The notes: generated from the sequence alone by a model not told the origin. A DNA stretch of 64,000 nucleotides from Arcobacter cryaerophilus gv. crypticus (GCF_002993025.1 NZ_NXGI01000017.1:95364-159363); one strand, 5' to 3'; shown: positions 34,273 to 43,178, numbered from the stretch's first letter. Translations and numbers: made by a program.

Positions 34273-35105
34273 TACAAAATCACCGTTTTATTTTTATTTA
34301 TAAACACTCTATCATTTAAAAGTAGTTCAAAAGCATTTGAAAGTACTATTTTTTCAACATTTCGCCCAGCATTTCGCATATCTTCCCAACTATAAGAGTG
34401 ATCAACTCTTACAACATCTTGGAAAATAATCGGACCTTCATCTAAATCATTTGTTACATAATGTGCAGTTGCTCCAATAATCTTAACTCCTCTTTCAAAT
34501 GCTTGTTTATATGGATTTGCTCCAATAAATGCAGGTAAAAAAGAGTGATGAATATTTAGAACTTTTCCTTCATATTTTTCTACAAACTGCGATGATAGTA
34601 TTCTCATATATTTTGCCAAAACTATAATCTCAGGGTTAAATTCATCTATTTTTTGAGAAACCAATCTTTCATGCTCATCTCTACTAAAATTTGTAGCGCT
34701 TATACTAAAAAATGGAATATCAAATTTTTCAACTAAATTTCTTAAATCTTCATGATTTCCAATAACTGCTTTGATATTTGCATTTAGCTCATTTGAGCTA
34801 TATCTTATAAGTAAATCACCTAAAACATGGCTCTCTTTTGTAACAAGAAGAACAACATCTTTTTTTATATTTTTATTTAAAGTTATATTGGCACCATCTG
34901 GTAAAACCTCTTTTAACTCTTTTTGTAAAATAGTTTGCATAACTTTTCCGCTAATTAAACTTCTCATAAAAAACTCATTTGTCTGTTCATCTACATATTC
35001 GGCATTTTGGTCAATGTTTAAATTATTTGCAAAAAGAACTTTAGAGATATTATAAATAAGTCCCTTTTCATCTTTTGTAGAAATTTTTAGTATATATTCG
35101 TCCAT
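34272..35105 (-). CDS. purU: Formyltetrahydrofolate deformylase
   Basis: 277 residues. An N-terminal ACT domain (residues 1-80) precedes a formyltransferase-fold domain with the catalytic set: NIHHSFLPAFIGANPY (Asn-His) and GATAHYVTNDLDEGPII with the Asp. PurU releases formate from 10-formyl-THF, supplying purine synthesis and balancing the folate pool. It heads the purU-trmL-brnQ operon. Confidence 0.94.
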   Translation of the reverse strand: MDEYILKISTKDEKGLIYNISKVLFANNLNIDQNAEYVDEQTNEFFMRSLISGKVMQTILQKELKEVLPDGANITLNKNIKKDVVLLVTKESHVLGDLLIRYSSNELNANIKAVIGNHEDLRNLVEKFDIPFFSISATNFSRDEHERLVSQKIDEFNPEIIVLAKYMRILSSQFVEKYEGKVLNIHHSFLPAFIGANPYKQAFERGVKIIGATAHYVTNDLDEGPIIFQDVVRVDHSYSWEDMRNAGRNVEKIVLSNAFELLLNDRVFINKNKTVIL

Positions 35106-35160
35106 TTTTATCCAATCTTTAAAACTTAAAACCTAGATTTTACCATTTTATTGATTATAG

Positions 35161-35838
35161 TTAATCTTTTAAAATAATTATTCCAGCAAATCTTCCAGTT
35201 TTTTTATCTTTTCTATATGAAAAATATGGTTTATTTCCACATTTTGTACAAATATCTGAAATTTCTATATTTTTTACTCCTAAATCATTTAACTGTTTTT
35301 TATTTATTCCTTGTAAATCTATATGATTATTTTCTACAAACTCTTTTCCAAACGAGTTTTCTACAATTTTTGATAACTCATCACTAACTTCATAACAACA
35401 CTTTTGAATAGAAGCTCCCAAAACAACACTTATATCTTTTGGATTTGAAGAAAATTTTTTAATAAAAATTTCAGCTGTTTTTTTTGAAATTTCTAAAAAA
35501 GTTGAGTTTCTTCCAGCATGAATGGCTGCTATTATTCCTTTTTTGTTATCAAACATCAAAATAGGAATACAATCAGCAACCATAACCATAAGCGGAAGAT
35601 TTTTACTTCTTGTGATTATTGAATCACAATTATCAATTAACTTTGGGCTATTTTCATCTACAACTATAATATTTGCACCATGAACTTGATTCATATAGAC
35701 TAAAGCTTCATATTTGTAAGCTAATTTTAAAGCTAGATTTTGTCTGTTTTTGATTACATTTATTTCATTATCTTCTACATGAAATGCTAAATTACCATCA
35801 TTTTTATCTGTAAAAGTATAAAAAACTCTATTTTTCAT
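35161..35838 (-). CDS. pgeF: Peptidoglycan editing factor PgeF (YfiH/laccase-domain)
   Basis: 225 residues. MNQVHGANIIVVDE, MVMVADCIPILMFDNKKGIIAAIHAGRNSTFLEIS and GASIQKCCYEVSDE provide the His/Cys metal-site residues of the family. PgeF removes wrongly incorporated amino acids (L-Ser for L-Ala) from peptidoglycan precursors; purine-nucleoside activities are reported for homologues. Its own promoter lies in the 60-bp gap to the divergent methyltransferase gene. Confidence 0.92.
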   Translation of the reverse strand: MKNRVFYTFTDKNDGNLAFHVEDNEINVIKNRQNLALKLAYKYEALVYMNQVHGANIIVVDENSPKLIDNCDSIITRSKNLPLMVMVADCIPILMFDNKKGIIAAIHAGRNSTFLEISKKTAEIFIKKFSSNPKDISVVLGASIQKCCYEVSDELSKIVENSFGKEFVENNHIDLQGINKKQLNDLGVKNIEISDICTKCGNKPYFSYRKDKKTGRFAGIIILKD

Positions 35839-35898
35839 CTTCTCTTCTTTTTATTTGCTTTTGGTATAATTTAGCCAAAAAATCTTTAAGGATAAATT

Positions 35899-36510
35899 TT
35901 GAGTAGATTCGATGAAAGGGCAAAAGATTGGGACAAAAAAAATGTAAGTCTTGAAAAATCTGACGCTTGTATAAAACATTTAAAAAATAATATAGATTTT
36001 AAAAATATAAAAGATATTTTGGATTATGGCTGTGGAACTGGTCTTATAGCCTTTGATTTAGTAGAAAAAGAAAATAATGTATTAGGTCTTGATAGCTCAA
36101 ATGGTATGGTTGAAGAGTTTAATAAAAAAGCAAAAGATAGAAATCTTACAAATATAAAAGCAAAAAAACATGATATTTTAAATGACAATTTAGGAGAAAA
36201 TTGCTTTGATTTGATTGTTATTTCAATGTCACTTCATCATATAGAAAATCTTGAAATATTTTTTGAAAAGAGTTTTAAAGCTTTAAGAAATGGTTGTTAT
36301 TTGTGTATCAATGATTTAGAAAAAGAAGATGGAACTTTTCACAAAAAACACAACAATGAAGGCGTTTTTCACTTTGGATTTACAAAAGATGAACTTGAAG
36401 AAATTTCCAAAAAAGTTGGTTTTAGTAACTTCATTTTTGAGAGAGTTTTTGTTTATAAAAGAGATTATGGAGATTTTCCTATATTTAACTTTTATGCAAA
36501 AAAACTTTAA
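35899..36510 (+). CDS. Class I SAM-dependent methyltransferase
   Basis: 203 residues, start TTG. Motif I is ILDYGCGTGLIAFDLVE (about residues 39-55), motif II the acidic LGLDSSNGMVEEF, and FDLIVISMSLHHIENLE resembles motif IV of small-molecule methyltransferases. The substrate is not predictable. It is followed after 23 bp by aroE, with AAAAGGCAATAAATAAA between, so likely co-transcribed. Confidence 0.87.
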   Translation: MSRFDERAKDWDKKNVSLEKSDACIKHLKNNIDFKNIKDILDYGCGTGLIAFDLVEKENNVLGLDSSNGMVEEFNKKAKDRNLTNIKAKKHDILNDNLGENCFDLIVISMSLHHIENLEIFFEKSFKALRNGCYLCINDLEKEDGTFHKKHNNEGVFHFGFTKDELEEISKKVGFSNFIFERVFVYKRDYGDFPIFNFYAKKL

Positions 36511-36533
36511 TTATAAAAAAGGCAATAAATAAA

Positions 36534-37331
36534 ATGAAAAAAATTTGTATATTTGGCAATCCTGTTGCTCATTCAAAATCTCCACAAATGCAAAATGCAG
36601 GATTTAATTACTTAAATTTTGATGCTTTTTATGAGAAATTTCACTTAGAAAATGGAAACAATATAAAAGAAGAATTTATAAAAAATAGTTTTTGTGGTGC
36701 AAATATAACTGTTCCACACAAAGAAATAGCTTTTAAACAAGCCGATATTGTAAGAGGAATTGCACAAAAAATAGAAGCTGTAAATACATATATTATGGAA
36801 GATGAAAAAGTTGTAGCCTACAATACAGATGCACCTGGATTTTTAAAAGCAATTGAAAGCTTTGGTGATATAAAAAGAGTTCTAGTTTTAGGTGCTGGTG
36901 GAACTGCAAAAGCTATAGCTTTGGTTTTACAAGAAAAAAATATTGATGTAGTAGTCTTAAATAGAAGCAAAGAGAAACTAGATTTTTTTAAAAACAACGG
37001 TATAAAAGCTTTTAGTTTTGATGATTTTGATTTTAAAAATGAAAAGTTTGATTTGGTTGTAAACTCAACAAGTGCTGGTTTAAAAGATGATTTGTTGCCA
37101 GCTTCTAAAGAGATACTTGAAAATATTTTAAGTAAATCATCATTTGCTTTTGATTGTATTTATGGAAAAATAACTCCATTTTTAGCATTAGCAAAAAAGT
37201 TTAATAATGAGATAAAAGACGGCGAAGATATGCTTTTATATCAGGGTGTCCTTGCCTTCGAACTTTTTACCAATACAAAAGCCGATAATATGGTAATTGA
37301 AGCAATGAGAAGAGGATTAAAAGGTGAATAA
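36534..37331 (+). CDS. aroE: Shikimate dehydrogenase
   Basis: 265 residues. NPVAHSKSPQMQNAGF binds shikimate, CGANITVPHKE holds the catalytic lysine, VLGAGGTAKAIALVL is the NADPH loop, followed by NSTSAG and the C-terminal GEDMLLYQGVLAFELFT. It reduces 3-dehydroshikimate in chorismate synthesis. The last 30 codons contain a 20-bp integration core (37251-37270) repeated in the 56.2-kb aroE fragment, so the present C-terminus may have been supplied by an inserting element. The protein looks complete and functional. Confidence 0.94.
   Translation: MKKICIFGNPVAHSKSPQMQNAGFNYLNFDAFYEKFHLENGNNIKEEFIKNSFCGANITVPHKEIAFKQADIVRGIAQKIEAVNTYIMEDEKVVAYNTDAPGFLKAIESFGDIKRVLVLGAGGTAKAIALVLQEKNIDVVVLNRSKEKLDFFKNNGIKAFSFDDFDFKNEKFDLVVNSTSAGLKDDLLPASKEILENILSKSSFAFDCIYGKITPFLALAKKFNNEIKDGEDMLLYQGVLAFELFTNTKADNMVIEAMRRGLKGE
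37251..37270 (+). repeat. Attachment-site core (left) inside aroE
   Basis: CTTGCCTTCGAACTTTTTAC is identical to 56207-56226. It encodes the conserved LAFELFT of AroE and contains the palindrome TTCGAA. Its repeat 18,956 bp away, within a duplicated aroE 3' end, marks it as the likely crossover core of an integrative element. Confidence 0.78.
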
Positions 37332-37346
37332 AATTTCACCTTTATC

Positions 37347-37365
37347 TAGCCTATATCTAGCTATA
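37347..37365. repeat. 19-bp repeat at the left element end (possible integrase/excisionase arm site)
   Basis: TAGCCTATATCTAGCTATA is identical to 56303-56321 and starts exactly 96 bp after the core start in both places. It covers the last codons of the HTH gene in each copy and is partly palindromic (TATAGC...GCTATA at the second site). Confidence 0.7.
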
Positions 37366-37657
37366 AAGAAGTATTTTTACACAATTTTCAGACTTTGTTA
37401 ATTGATATTCAACAACTTTTTGAACTGGATAGTAAATATTTTTCCCTTTTACATCCAAATACTGTGGACAATCTGTACAAGATTTTCTTCTTTCATCTAA
37501 TGTTCGAGTACTTATAGCTAAAATATCAGCTACTACATCGCTAGTTAATATCTTTTCCTAATTCATATACTAAGCCATTCCAGCCATCTTTAAACTCAAA
37601 AGCTACTTTTTGATATATTTCTAAACTATTTAATTTTTCTATGTTTTCTGTTTTCAT
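37357..37657 (-). pseudogene. Frameshifted AlpA/MerR-type HTH (excisionase-like) gene
   Basis: Homologue of the intact 101-aa gene at 56313-56618. ATG at 37657 behind AAGGAT opens a frame of 38 codons that stops at TAG just after GKDIN. The remainder lies in another frame: LTSDVVADILAISTRTLDERRKS, CPQYLDVKGKNIYYP, VVEYQLTKSENCVKILLYS. Joining them needs a single-base shift near GGAAAAGATATT. The HTH and the winged part are otherwise well conserved. Either a recent frameshift or programmed slippage on the A4 run; the first is likelier. Confidence 0.75.
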
Positions 37658-37827
37658 TTTTTTATCCTTATTTTTATTGTTAAACTTTACACTAAAAGAA
37701 TAAAACTTTACAAAAATTTGCTCAATTTTCTTAGGGTATTAAGTTTAAAAATTACAGATTGAGTTTAAGCGATAGCATAAATTTCTTATTAAAAAAAGCA
37801 ACAGAGGAAAAAACTCCTATCTTAGAT

Positions 37828-38241
37828 TTAATCTAATTCAAAACTATAATCCCCTATTTCATTAAAAATAGTCGGATTAATAACCGTTAAAACATCATTT
37901 TTACCAATAATATTCTTTTTAAATCCAAAATAAAATATAGTATAAATACCTGAAGCACAATATGCTGAATCTAAGGGAAACCCAAAATTCTTATTTATAG
38001 TAAAAAGATTTGACCCTTTTTTTTCATTAAACCAAATAATCTTTTTATCAACTAAATCTTCTAAATCTCTTTTAAACATCATTTGTACACTTTTTGAATT
38101 GAAGTTATAGCCAAGTTCATTTTTATAATAATCTTTTAACTCTTCTTTTGTTAAACCATCATCTTCTATAATTTTTTGTAAAATCTCTTTTATTCTTGTT
38201 TCTTTAGTATATTTTCTTTTTTCTTCATCATCATATGGCAT
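37828..38241 (-). CDS. Hypothetical winged-helix-like protein, last gene of the ClpP/VirD4 operon
   Basis: A 137-residue protein of unknown family. Residues 10-85 look like a winged helix-turn-helix (TRIKEILQKIIEDDGLTKEELKDYYK, SKSVQMMFKRDLEDLVDKKIIWF, then NLFTI as wing). The rest is beta-rich with a hydrophobic centre (CASGIYTIFYFGF). It is 11 bp downstream of the cREC gene. It is the only plausible DNA-binding protein of this operon, so it is a candidate for binding the shared palindrome; that is inference. The stretch 37658-37827 between it and the HTH pseudogene holds no gene I can support. Confidence 0.6.
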   Translation of the reverse strand: MPYDDEEKRKYTKETRIKEILQKIIEDDGLTKEELKDYYKNELGYNFNSKSVQMMFKRDLEDLVDKKIIWFNEKKGSNLFTINKNFGFPLDSAYCASGIYTIFYFGFKKNIIGKNDVLTVINPTIFNEIGDYSFELD

Positions 38242-38251
38242 TTTATATCCT

Positions 38252-38827
38252 TTATCTAGATTTTAGATAGTTATTTAAGTACCCTTCAATATTAGCTTTT
38301 CCAACTGGATTTGCACTATGTACATGAAAAGTAAAATTTTCTGGAAATTTATAAATATTATCCATATCCATATCTACAAGCCACTTTGCAAAATCATATC
38401 CAGTAGGTAGTAAATTTTCATTTTCATCAACACCTAAATCATGATCAAATGATATAAAAGGTGGAATACCATGTTGTTTTACATAATTTACAGCTTCTTC
38501 ATAGCTTCTAACAAGTGTGAAACTATCATCTGGTAAATCTCTAACATCATCTAAAAATAATTCGATTTTTTCTTTATTTCTTGTTGATTTTATTTTATCA
38601 ATATTTATATCATTTAAAATATCAATAATTTCATCTCTTGAAAAAATATTCTCTATTTTTTCAAATTTTACCATTTTAAATAATTTATAAGATAATTGTT
38701 CTTTTGAGATAGGAGAAGTTTTATAGTATTTATTAGTTAAAATATCATAAATATCATTTTCATTTAAATCATAATCCCAACAAGCAGCTCTTAATGGTCT
38801 TTTATTAACATTTAATACCATAATCAT
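38252..38827 (-). CDS. Cyclic-phosphate processing receiver (cREC)-domain protein
   Basis: 191 residues. About 85 N-terminal residues are unrecognised. The C-terminal half has the cREC pattern: IELFLDDVRDLPDDSF (acidic pair), TLVRSYEEAVNYVKQHGIP, FISFDHDLGVDENENLLPTGYDFAKWLVD, and FTFHVHSANPVGKANIEGYL. The domain is a receiver relative predicted to handle cyclic phosphates on nucleic acids and is common in conflict loci. Here it sits 11 bp before the winged-helix gene. A function in the element is likely; activity is unproven. Confidence 0.75.
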   Translation of the reverse strand: MIMVLNVNKRPLRAACWDYDLNENDIYDILTNKYYKTSPISKEQLSYKLFKMVKFEKIENIFSRDEIIDILNDINIDKIKSTRNKEKIELFLDDVRDLPDDSFTLVRSYEEAVNYVKQHGIPPFISFDHDLGVDENENLLPTGYDFAKWLVDMDMDNIYKFPENFTFHVHSANPVGKANIEGYLNNYLKSR

Positions 38828-38841
38828 TCCTTTTTCTTTTA

Positions 38842-39546
38842 TTATTTATTTAAAGAGTATTTACCATTTTTATAAGTGTATATCTCTTTGTAAGTTTTAA
38901 CAACCTTACTATTTTTAAGTTCAGTTACATCAAGTTTTATATCATAAAACTTTTTATCACTTTTTACAAAAGAGTACTTAGTTTGTATTTCATCATAAGG
39001 CATTACTGAATCTCTCATATATTCAATTAAAATTGATGCAATTTTTTTTAATTTATTTTTATCCATACTAAAAATTGTAAGATAATTTTCTATACCTCCA
39101 TGACCGTTACTTGAAATATAAGATAAAGAATAATTGTTTTTTCCAACTTCAATTAGTTTAAAATTTGGTGCTTCTCCAAAAGTACTATATACATCAGCTT
39201 TTAAATCTTTTGAGATTAATTTCATTTTATTATCTATTTTTTCATATAAAAATATATTTGTTGCAACACTACAAGCAAAGCAACTGTGACTATTTGTAGC
39301 ATATGTAATAAAATAAATTTTATTAGAATTTGGAACTAAAATAACATCTTTTAATTTAAACAATATATCTGCTTTTTTTTCGCCATCACAAATATTATAA
39401 ACCTTACAATCTCCATGAGCTTTTAATTGAGAAACTATCTCTTTTTCAAAAAACTCTTGCTGCTCTTTTGATATGCTCTTTTCATTTTCAAGAGCTAATA
39501 AATTTGTTGTAAGCATCAATAAAATGCTAATAAATATCTTTTTCAT
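38842..39546 (-). CDS. Secreted hypothetical protein
   Basis: 234 residues with a signal peptide (MKKIFISILLMLTTNLLALE). The mature domain has cysteine motifs (CKVYNICDGEKKAD, HSCFACSVATNIF), a GHGG segment (SSNGHGGIENYLTIF), and a lysine-rich beta-repeat end. Not recognised. Export of a product from a nuclease/protease island is unusual; it may be an immunity or sensor protein, or unrelated cargo. It lies 15 bp before the cREC gene and 60 bp after the peptidase. Confidence 0.65.
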   Translation of the reverse strand: MKKIFISILLMLTTNLLALENEKSISKEQQEFFEKEIVSQLKAHGDCKVYNICDGEKKADILFKLKDVILVPNSNKIYFITYATNSHSCFACSVATNIFLYEKIDNKMKLISKDLKADVYSTFGEAPNFKLIEVGKNNYSLSYISSNGHGGIENYLTIFSMDKNKLKKIASILIEYMRDSVMPYDEIQTKYSFVKSDKKFYDIKLDVTELKNSKVVKTYKEIYTYKNGKYSLNK

Positions 39547-39605
39547 TTTCTTCCCCCCTACTTTTTTTATTTTATTATAGATAGATTTTGTTTAATTAAA
39601 AATTA

Positions 39606-40544
39606 TTATCTAAAATTTGGTCTAAAAAACTCACTATTAAAAAATTTATTTAACTGATTAAAATAGATATCTATATTTCTAACATTTGTTCTATTTTTTA
39701 AAGAGTGGATTTTTTCATAAGTATTTAATGAAAAAGTAAAACCAAAAACATCTTCATAAATTGTAATCTCTTCTAAATCATCACTTGTTCCATCTTCATA
39801 TTCACAAAACATAATATTATCACTAAGACTATTTTCATCAAAAATATCTAATTTTGAGTATTTATATGATTTGTCTATTTTATTTGAATTTAAATTATCA
39901 TCATACTCTATAAAAGCAGGTATATTTTCATCATTTTTATAATCATGATATTCCATAGCCGTTACATCAAGATTTATAAATTTAACATCATCTTTTAAGT
40001 TATCTGCAAACTTATCCATAAATTTTTTCATTCCATTTTTTTCTTTAAAGCCTCTTTCACTTATATCCTCTTCTCCTATAGAAAAAATAGCCATAACATC
40101 TTTACAATCATCTCCTAAATTTTCAACTCTTAAAGATAAAAGTGCTAAAAGTGTTGCATTTGTAATTGTATTATCTAGTGGTCCAGATATTTCATCTTCT
40201 AGCTTATCTAGTTTTGAAAAATCATCTTTAAATTTATCTAATACTTCTTTTTTATTAAATTTTGAAATCATATCTATATGAGAAACTACTATTAAATCTA
40301 CTTCTTCAAGTTTTTCTTTAATAGCTTTATTATTATTTTCATGCTCTTTATTAAAGCTATTTGCAACAATAATTCCATATCTGTTATCAGCTATATAATC
40401 TAATTTTAACTCATCTAAACACTTCATAATTGCTTTTGCTTTAAATGAACTATTTATATCATATTCACTATTTTCATTTTGTGGTAAATGCGTAGTTATT
40501 ATTTTATTTGTATATCTTTTAATTCTTTCGATTGGATTTGCCAT
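39606..40544 (-). CDS. M20/M28-like zinc metallopeptidase
   Basis: A 312-residue protein with the ordered ligands of M20/M28/M42-type di-zinc peptidases: H89 in VVSHID, D124 in GPLDNTITNATLL, the E158-E159 pair in FSIGEEDISERGF, D193 in INLDVTAMEYH and H280 in YEKIHSLKNRTN. Overall divergence is large. It probably cleaves a peptide or amide bond in the cytoplasm (no signal peptide). It lies between the VirD4-like ATPase (55 bp) and the secreted protein gene, and pairs with ClpP as the second peptidase of the operon. Confidence 0.7.
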   Translation of the reverse strand: MANPIERIKRYTNKIITTHLPQNENSEYDINSSFKAKAIMKCLDELKLDYIADNRYGIIVANSFNKEHENNNKAIKEKLEEVDLIVVSHIDMISKFNKKEVLDKFKDDFSKLDKLEDEISGPLDNTITNATLLALLSLRVENLGDDCKDVMAIFSIGEEDISERGFKEKNGMKKFMDKFADNLKDDVKFINLDVTAMEYHDYKNDENIPAFIEYDDNLNSNKIDKSYKYSKLDIFDENSLSDNIMFCEYEDGTSDDLEEITIYEDVFGFTFSLNTYEKIHSLKNRTNVRNIDIYFNQLNKFFNSEFFRPNFR

Positions 40545-40586
40545 TGTTTTTTCCTCTTTTGTTTTTATTTTTTGTTAATATTTTAT

Positions 40587-40614
40587 GTTTCTATGCTTTT
40601 AAGAGCATAGAAAC
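40587..40614 (-). terminator. Perfect hairpin over the stop codon of the VirD4-like gene
   Basis: GTTTCTATGCT (40587-40597) and AGCATAGAAAC (40604-40614) form a perfect 11-bp stem with the TAA stop in the loop. The following tract on the minus strand (ATAAAATATTAAC) is only weakly T-rich, so it may attenuate rather than end transcription into the peptidase gene. Confidence 0.5.
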
Positions 40615-42242
40615 TCATCCATAATTGTTTTTAAATCTTCTTTTCCATTGTATTTTGTACTAACACTATCCAAACCAACTTTTGCTAGACAAACTTTCTC
40701 GAAAAGTTTGTCATATCTACTTTTTTCAATACCTTTTGATATATTTACAATTATGTTGTTACTGTTTTCATCTTTTAAAACAACTTGATACTTATCAAAT
40801 AGTGATACATCTGAAACCAAAATCATATTTTTGTATTTTTCATCAATTCCATACTTATCATGTAGTTTTAAACTATCTTGATACTCTTTTTCTACATCAA
40901 AAAGCTCTTTATCTTCCAAAAATATTGGTTTTGAAACTCTAGTTTTAATACTATCTTTTTTACTTAAATCTTTATATTCAAAGCTTTTTAGTTTTGATAG
41001 ACCAATTTCGTTGTTTTTAAATACAAATCTATGTGATAAATTCTTATATAGTGCCTGATAAGCAGAAATTCCTATTTTTTCAATCATCAAATCTTCATTT
41101 TGATATGATAAAAATAGTTCAACTTTTGCTTCTCTTAATACATCTATTGGCAAATCAAACTCTTTTGAAACTACTCTTTGTGCTTCATCAATAAATACAG
41201 CAATATCGCAAACACTATTTTTTGTTACTCTTTTTTGCAACTCTTTAAAAATTGAGTAACTATAATTTGCAAGTACAACCTCTGATAACTCTTGAGTATT
41301 TACTACAACTATTTTAGAGCTATTTAAAGCATCAATTACATCAAAACTATCACCATTTAGATAATCTTTTGTTGCAAAACCAGCTAAAGGTTTATTAAGC
41401 GCTGATAAAATTGAAGAAAAATTTGTACTAGATTTATCTTTTTGAAAAGTTTCTAATACTGGATAGTACTTTTTGATACTATCTTCTAAAAGACACAACA
41501 GTTCTAAAACATCTTTATATTTATTATTTATATCTTCAAGTTCCATATCTACATCATCATTAAATATTGTATCTTGTATCCCTTTTTCTATATGCATACA
41601 AAGTGGATCTAAATTTGAAATAAATAATTTTATGCTATCTGTTGATGCTGTAATCTCATATAAAGATTTTAAATTTTTTAATGTTGGAATACCTTTTAAA
41701 TATCCCCTATCTTTATTATCAATTTTTAGATTTGTTCTAAAACAGTTATGTATAAGCGAATCTTTATTTTCTAGTTTATTCATAGCTGCTATTAAATCTT
41801 CAAGTTTGCCAATAATATTTAAACAAGCAATACCCAAATTTGTACCAGAACTACTCCAGTAATCATTTTTACCATCATTTAGTCCCAAAATACCAACTAT
41901 AAAATCTTCAAGATTTGCTTCACTCATATATTTAATAATATTTATAGACTCACCCCAAGGTTTACCTATTTCTAGAACATCATTTAATCTATTATGTCTA
42001 TTTGCGAATACTTTTACAGCATTATGCTCTTTACCTTTATAATCCATTACTAATATTCCATCATTTAAAGAGATTCTCTCATTTAAATTTGGATATATAT
42101 AACTTGTTGTTTTTCCACAACCTGTTTGTCCAACTGCACAACTATGTGTGTATAGTTTTGGAACAATCAACTCTTTACCTTTTTTTGCTTTATTCGAACT
42201 GTTTTTTATTTTTGTCGGGATAAAACCAATTGTAGCTTTCAT
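40599..42242 (-). CDS. VirD4/TraG-like P-loop ATPase lacking membrane helices
   Basis: A 547-residue ATPase of the FtsK/HerA-VirD4 group. Walker A is GQTGCGKTT (residues 38-46), Walker B is IAVFIDEAQRVVSKEF, followed by LREAKVELFLSYQNEDLMIEKIG, which resembles the TraG/VirD4 motif 3 region, and NLSHRFVFKNNE. Unlike conjugative coupling proteins it has no N-terminal transmembrane segment. No type IV secretion genes are nearby. With ClpP and peptidase neighbours it may load or remodel protein or DNA as part of the island's system (inference). Confidence 0.78.
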   Translation of the reverse strand: MKATIGFIPTKIKNSSNKAKKGKELIVPKLYTHSCAVGQTGCGKTTSYIYPNLNERISLNDGILVMDYKGKEHNAVKVFANRHNRLNDVLEIGKPWGESINIIKYMSEANLEDFIVGILGLNDGKNDYWSSSGTNLGIACLNIIGKLEDLIAAMNKLENKDSLIHNCFRTNLKIDNKDRGYLKGIPTLKNLKSLYEITASTDSIKLFISNLDPLCMHIEKGIQDTIFNDDVDMELEDINNKYKDVLELLCLLEDSIKKYYPVLETFQKDKSSTNFSSILSALNKPLAGFATKDYLNGDSFDVIDALNSSKIVVVNTQELSEVVLANYSYSIFKELQKRVTKNSVCDIAVFIDEAQRVVSKEFDLPIDVLREAKVELFLSYQNEDLMIEKIGISAYQALYKNLSHRFVFKNNEIGLSKLKSFEYKDLSKKDSIKTRVSKPIFLEDKELFDVEKEYQDSLKLHDKYGIDEKYKNMILVSDVSLFDKYQVVLKDENSNNIIVNISKGIEKSRYDKLFEKVCLAKVGLDSVSTKYNGKEDLKTIMDEFLCS

Positions 42243-42355
42243 ATGTTTCTCCTAGATTTTAATTGTTTGATTTTATATTGAATTAATATTTGTTGTTTTT
42301 ATAACAGAACACTTTCTTTTTAACTATTTAGCTAAAGAGCTTGATTTATATATAC

Positions 42356-42949
42356 CTATTTCATCTTTTTTACCTCTATTTTTGAAATAATTTCATCTGC
42401 TAAGCCATACTCTATTGCTTCAGTTGCAGAAAAATATCTATCTCTATCTGTAAATTTTTCTACTTCTTCTAAAGCAAGATTACATCTAGTAGCAATCATC
42501 TCATTTATATCTTTTTTCATTTTGATAATTCTATTTGCTGTAATTTCAATATCACTTGCTTGTCCACTAACTCCTCCTAAAGGTTGATGAAGCATAAGTT
42601 CTGAATGTGGAAGCATATATCTATTTGTTCCATTTAAAAATATCAAAGCACCCATTGAAGCTGCTAATCCTATTGTATAAGTATAAACAGGAGCTTCTAT
42701 TAAATTCATAGTATCAATAATTCCATATCCATCTAAAACACTTCCACCTGGAGAGCTTATATATAGATGTATTGGTTTTTTACTATCTTTCACATTTAAA
42801 TATAGTAGTTGTGATATTACACTTGTCATTGATATATTATTAACAGGTGTCATTAACATAATTACTCTATCATCTAACATTTTTGTAAGCAAATCACTAA
42901 CAACCTCTTTATCATCTTTTTTATAAATTATATTTGGCATAAAACTCAT
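42356..42949 (-). CDS. ClpP-family serine protease (accessory paralogue)
   Basis: 197 residues with the full ClpP triad: S98 in LAASMGALIF, H121 in LMLHQPLGG, and D170 in TDRDRYFSATEAIEYGLAD; ISSPGGSVLDGYGI is also canonical. Length and oligomerisation segments match housekeeping ClpP, yet it sits inside an integrated element without ClpA/ClpX or trigger factor. It is the second gene of an operon, 16 bp after the 70-aa gene. It probably degrades selected targets delivered by a partner ATPase. Confidence 0.88.
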   Translation of the reverse strand: MSFMPNIIYKKDDKEVVSDLLTKMLDDRVIMLMTPVNNISMTSVISQLLYLNVKDSKKPIHLYISSPGGSVLDGYGIIDTMNLIEAPVYTYTIGLAASMGALIFLNGTNRYMLPHSELMLHQPLGGVSGQASDIEITANRIIKMKKDINEMIATRCNLALEEVEKFTDRDRYFSATEAIEYGLADEIISKIEVKKMK

Positions 42950-42965
42950 TTTTAACTCCTTGGGT

Positions 42966-43178
42966 TTATTTTATTTTTTCAGATTTTTCTTGTTGTTTTC
43001 TAACAAACTCTATAAAACTAGCTCCACCATCTGTGTAGTCAATATTTGGTATTTTATCTTTTGATTCATATTCAAAATCATCATCTAATCTTCTAGAAGA
43101 TTTTTCAAAATGTTTTGAAAAACCAAGCATCAATTTATCAAATAGTTCTTGTGTTGTTTTGTTAGTATTATCTTGCAA
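42966..43178 (-). CDS. Hypothetical 70-aa protein, first gene of the ClpP/VirD4 operon
   Basis: A charged, helical 70-residue protein (ELFDKLMLGFSKHFEKSSRRLDDDFEYES, FIEFVRKQQEKSEKIK). No family recognised. It starts ATG behind AAGGAG and is preceded on the minus strand by the palindrome/-10 promoter at 43383-43419. Small leaders of this kind may be adaptors or substrates of ClpP; that is a guess. The 271-bp gap to the helicase gene holds this promoter and no other gene. Confidence 0.6.
   Translation of the reverse strand: MQDNTNKTTQELFDKLMLGFSKHFEKSSRRLDDDFEYESKDKIPNIDYTDGGASFIEFVRKQQEKSEKIK

Noticed and set aside
37332..37356. Separate terminator after aroE
   Set aside because: Only weak pairing (TTCACCTTT region) without a T-run; left uncalled.
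40599..42242. Conjugative coupling protein with a type IV secretion system
   Set aside because: No membrane helices and no other T4SS genes in the window; the ATPase is placed in the ClpP operon instead.
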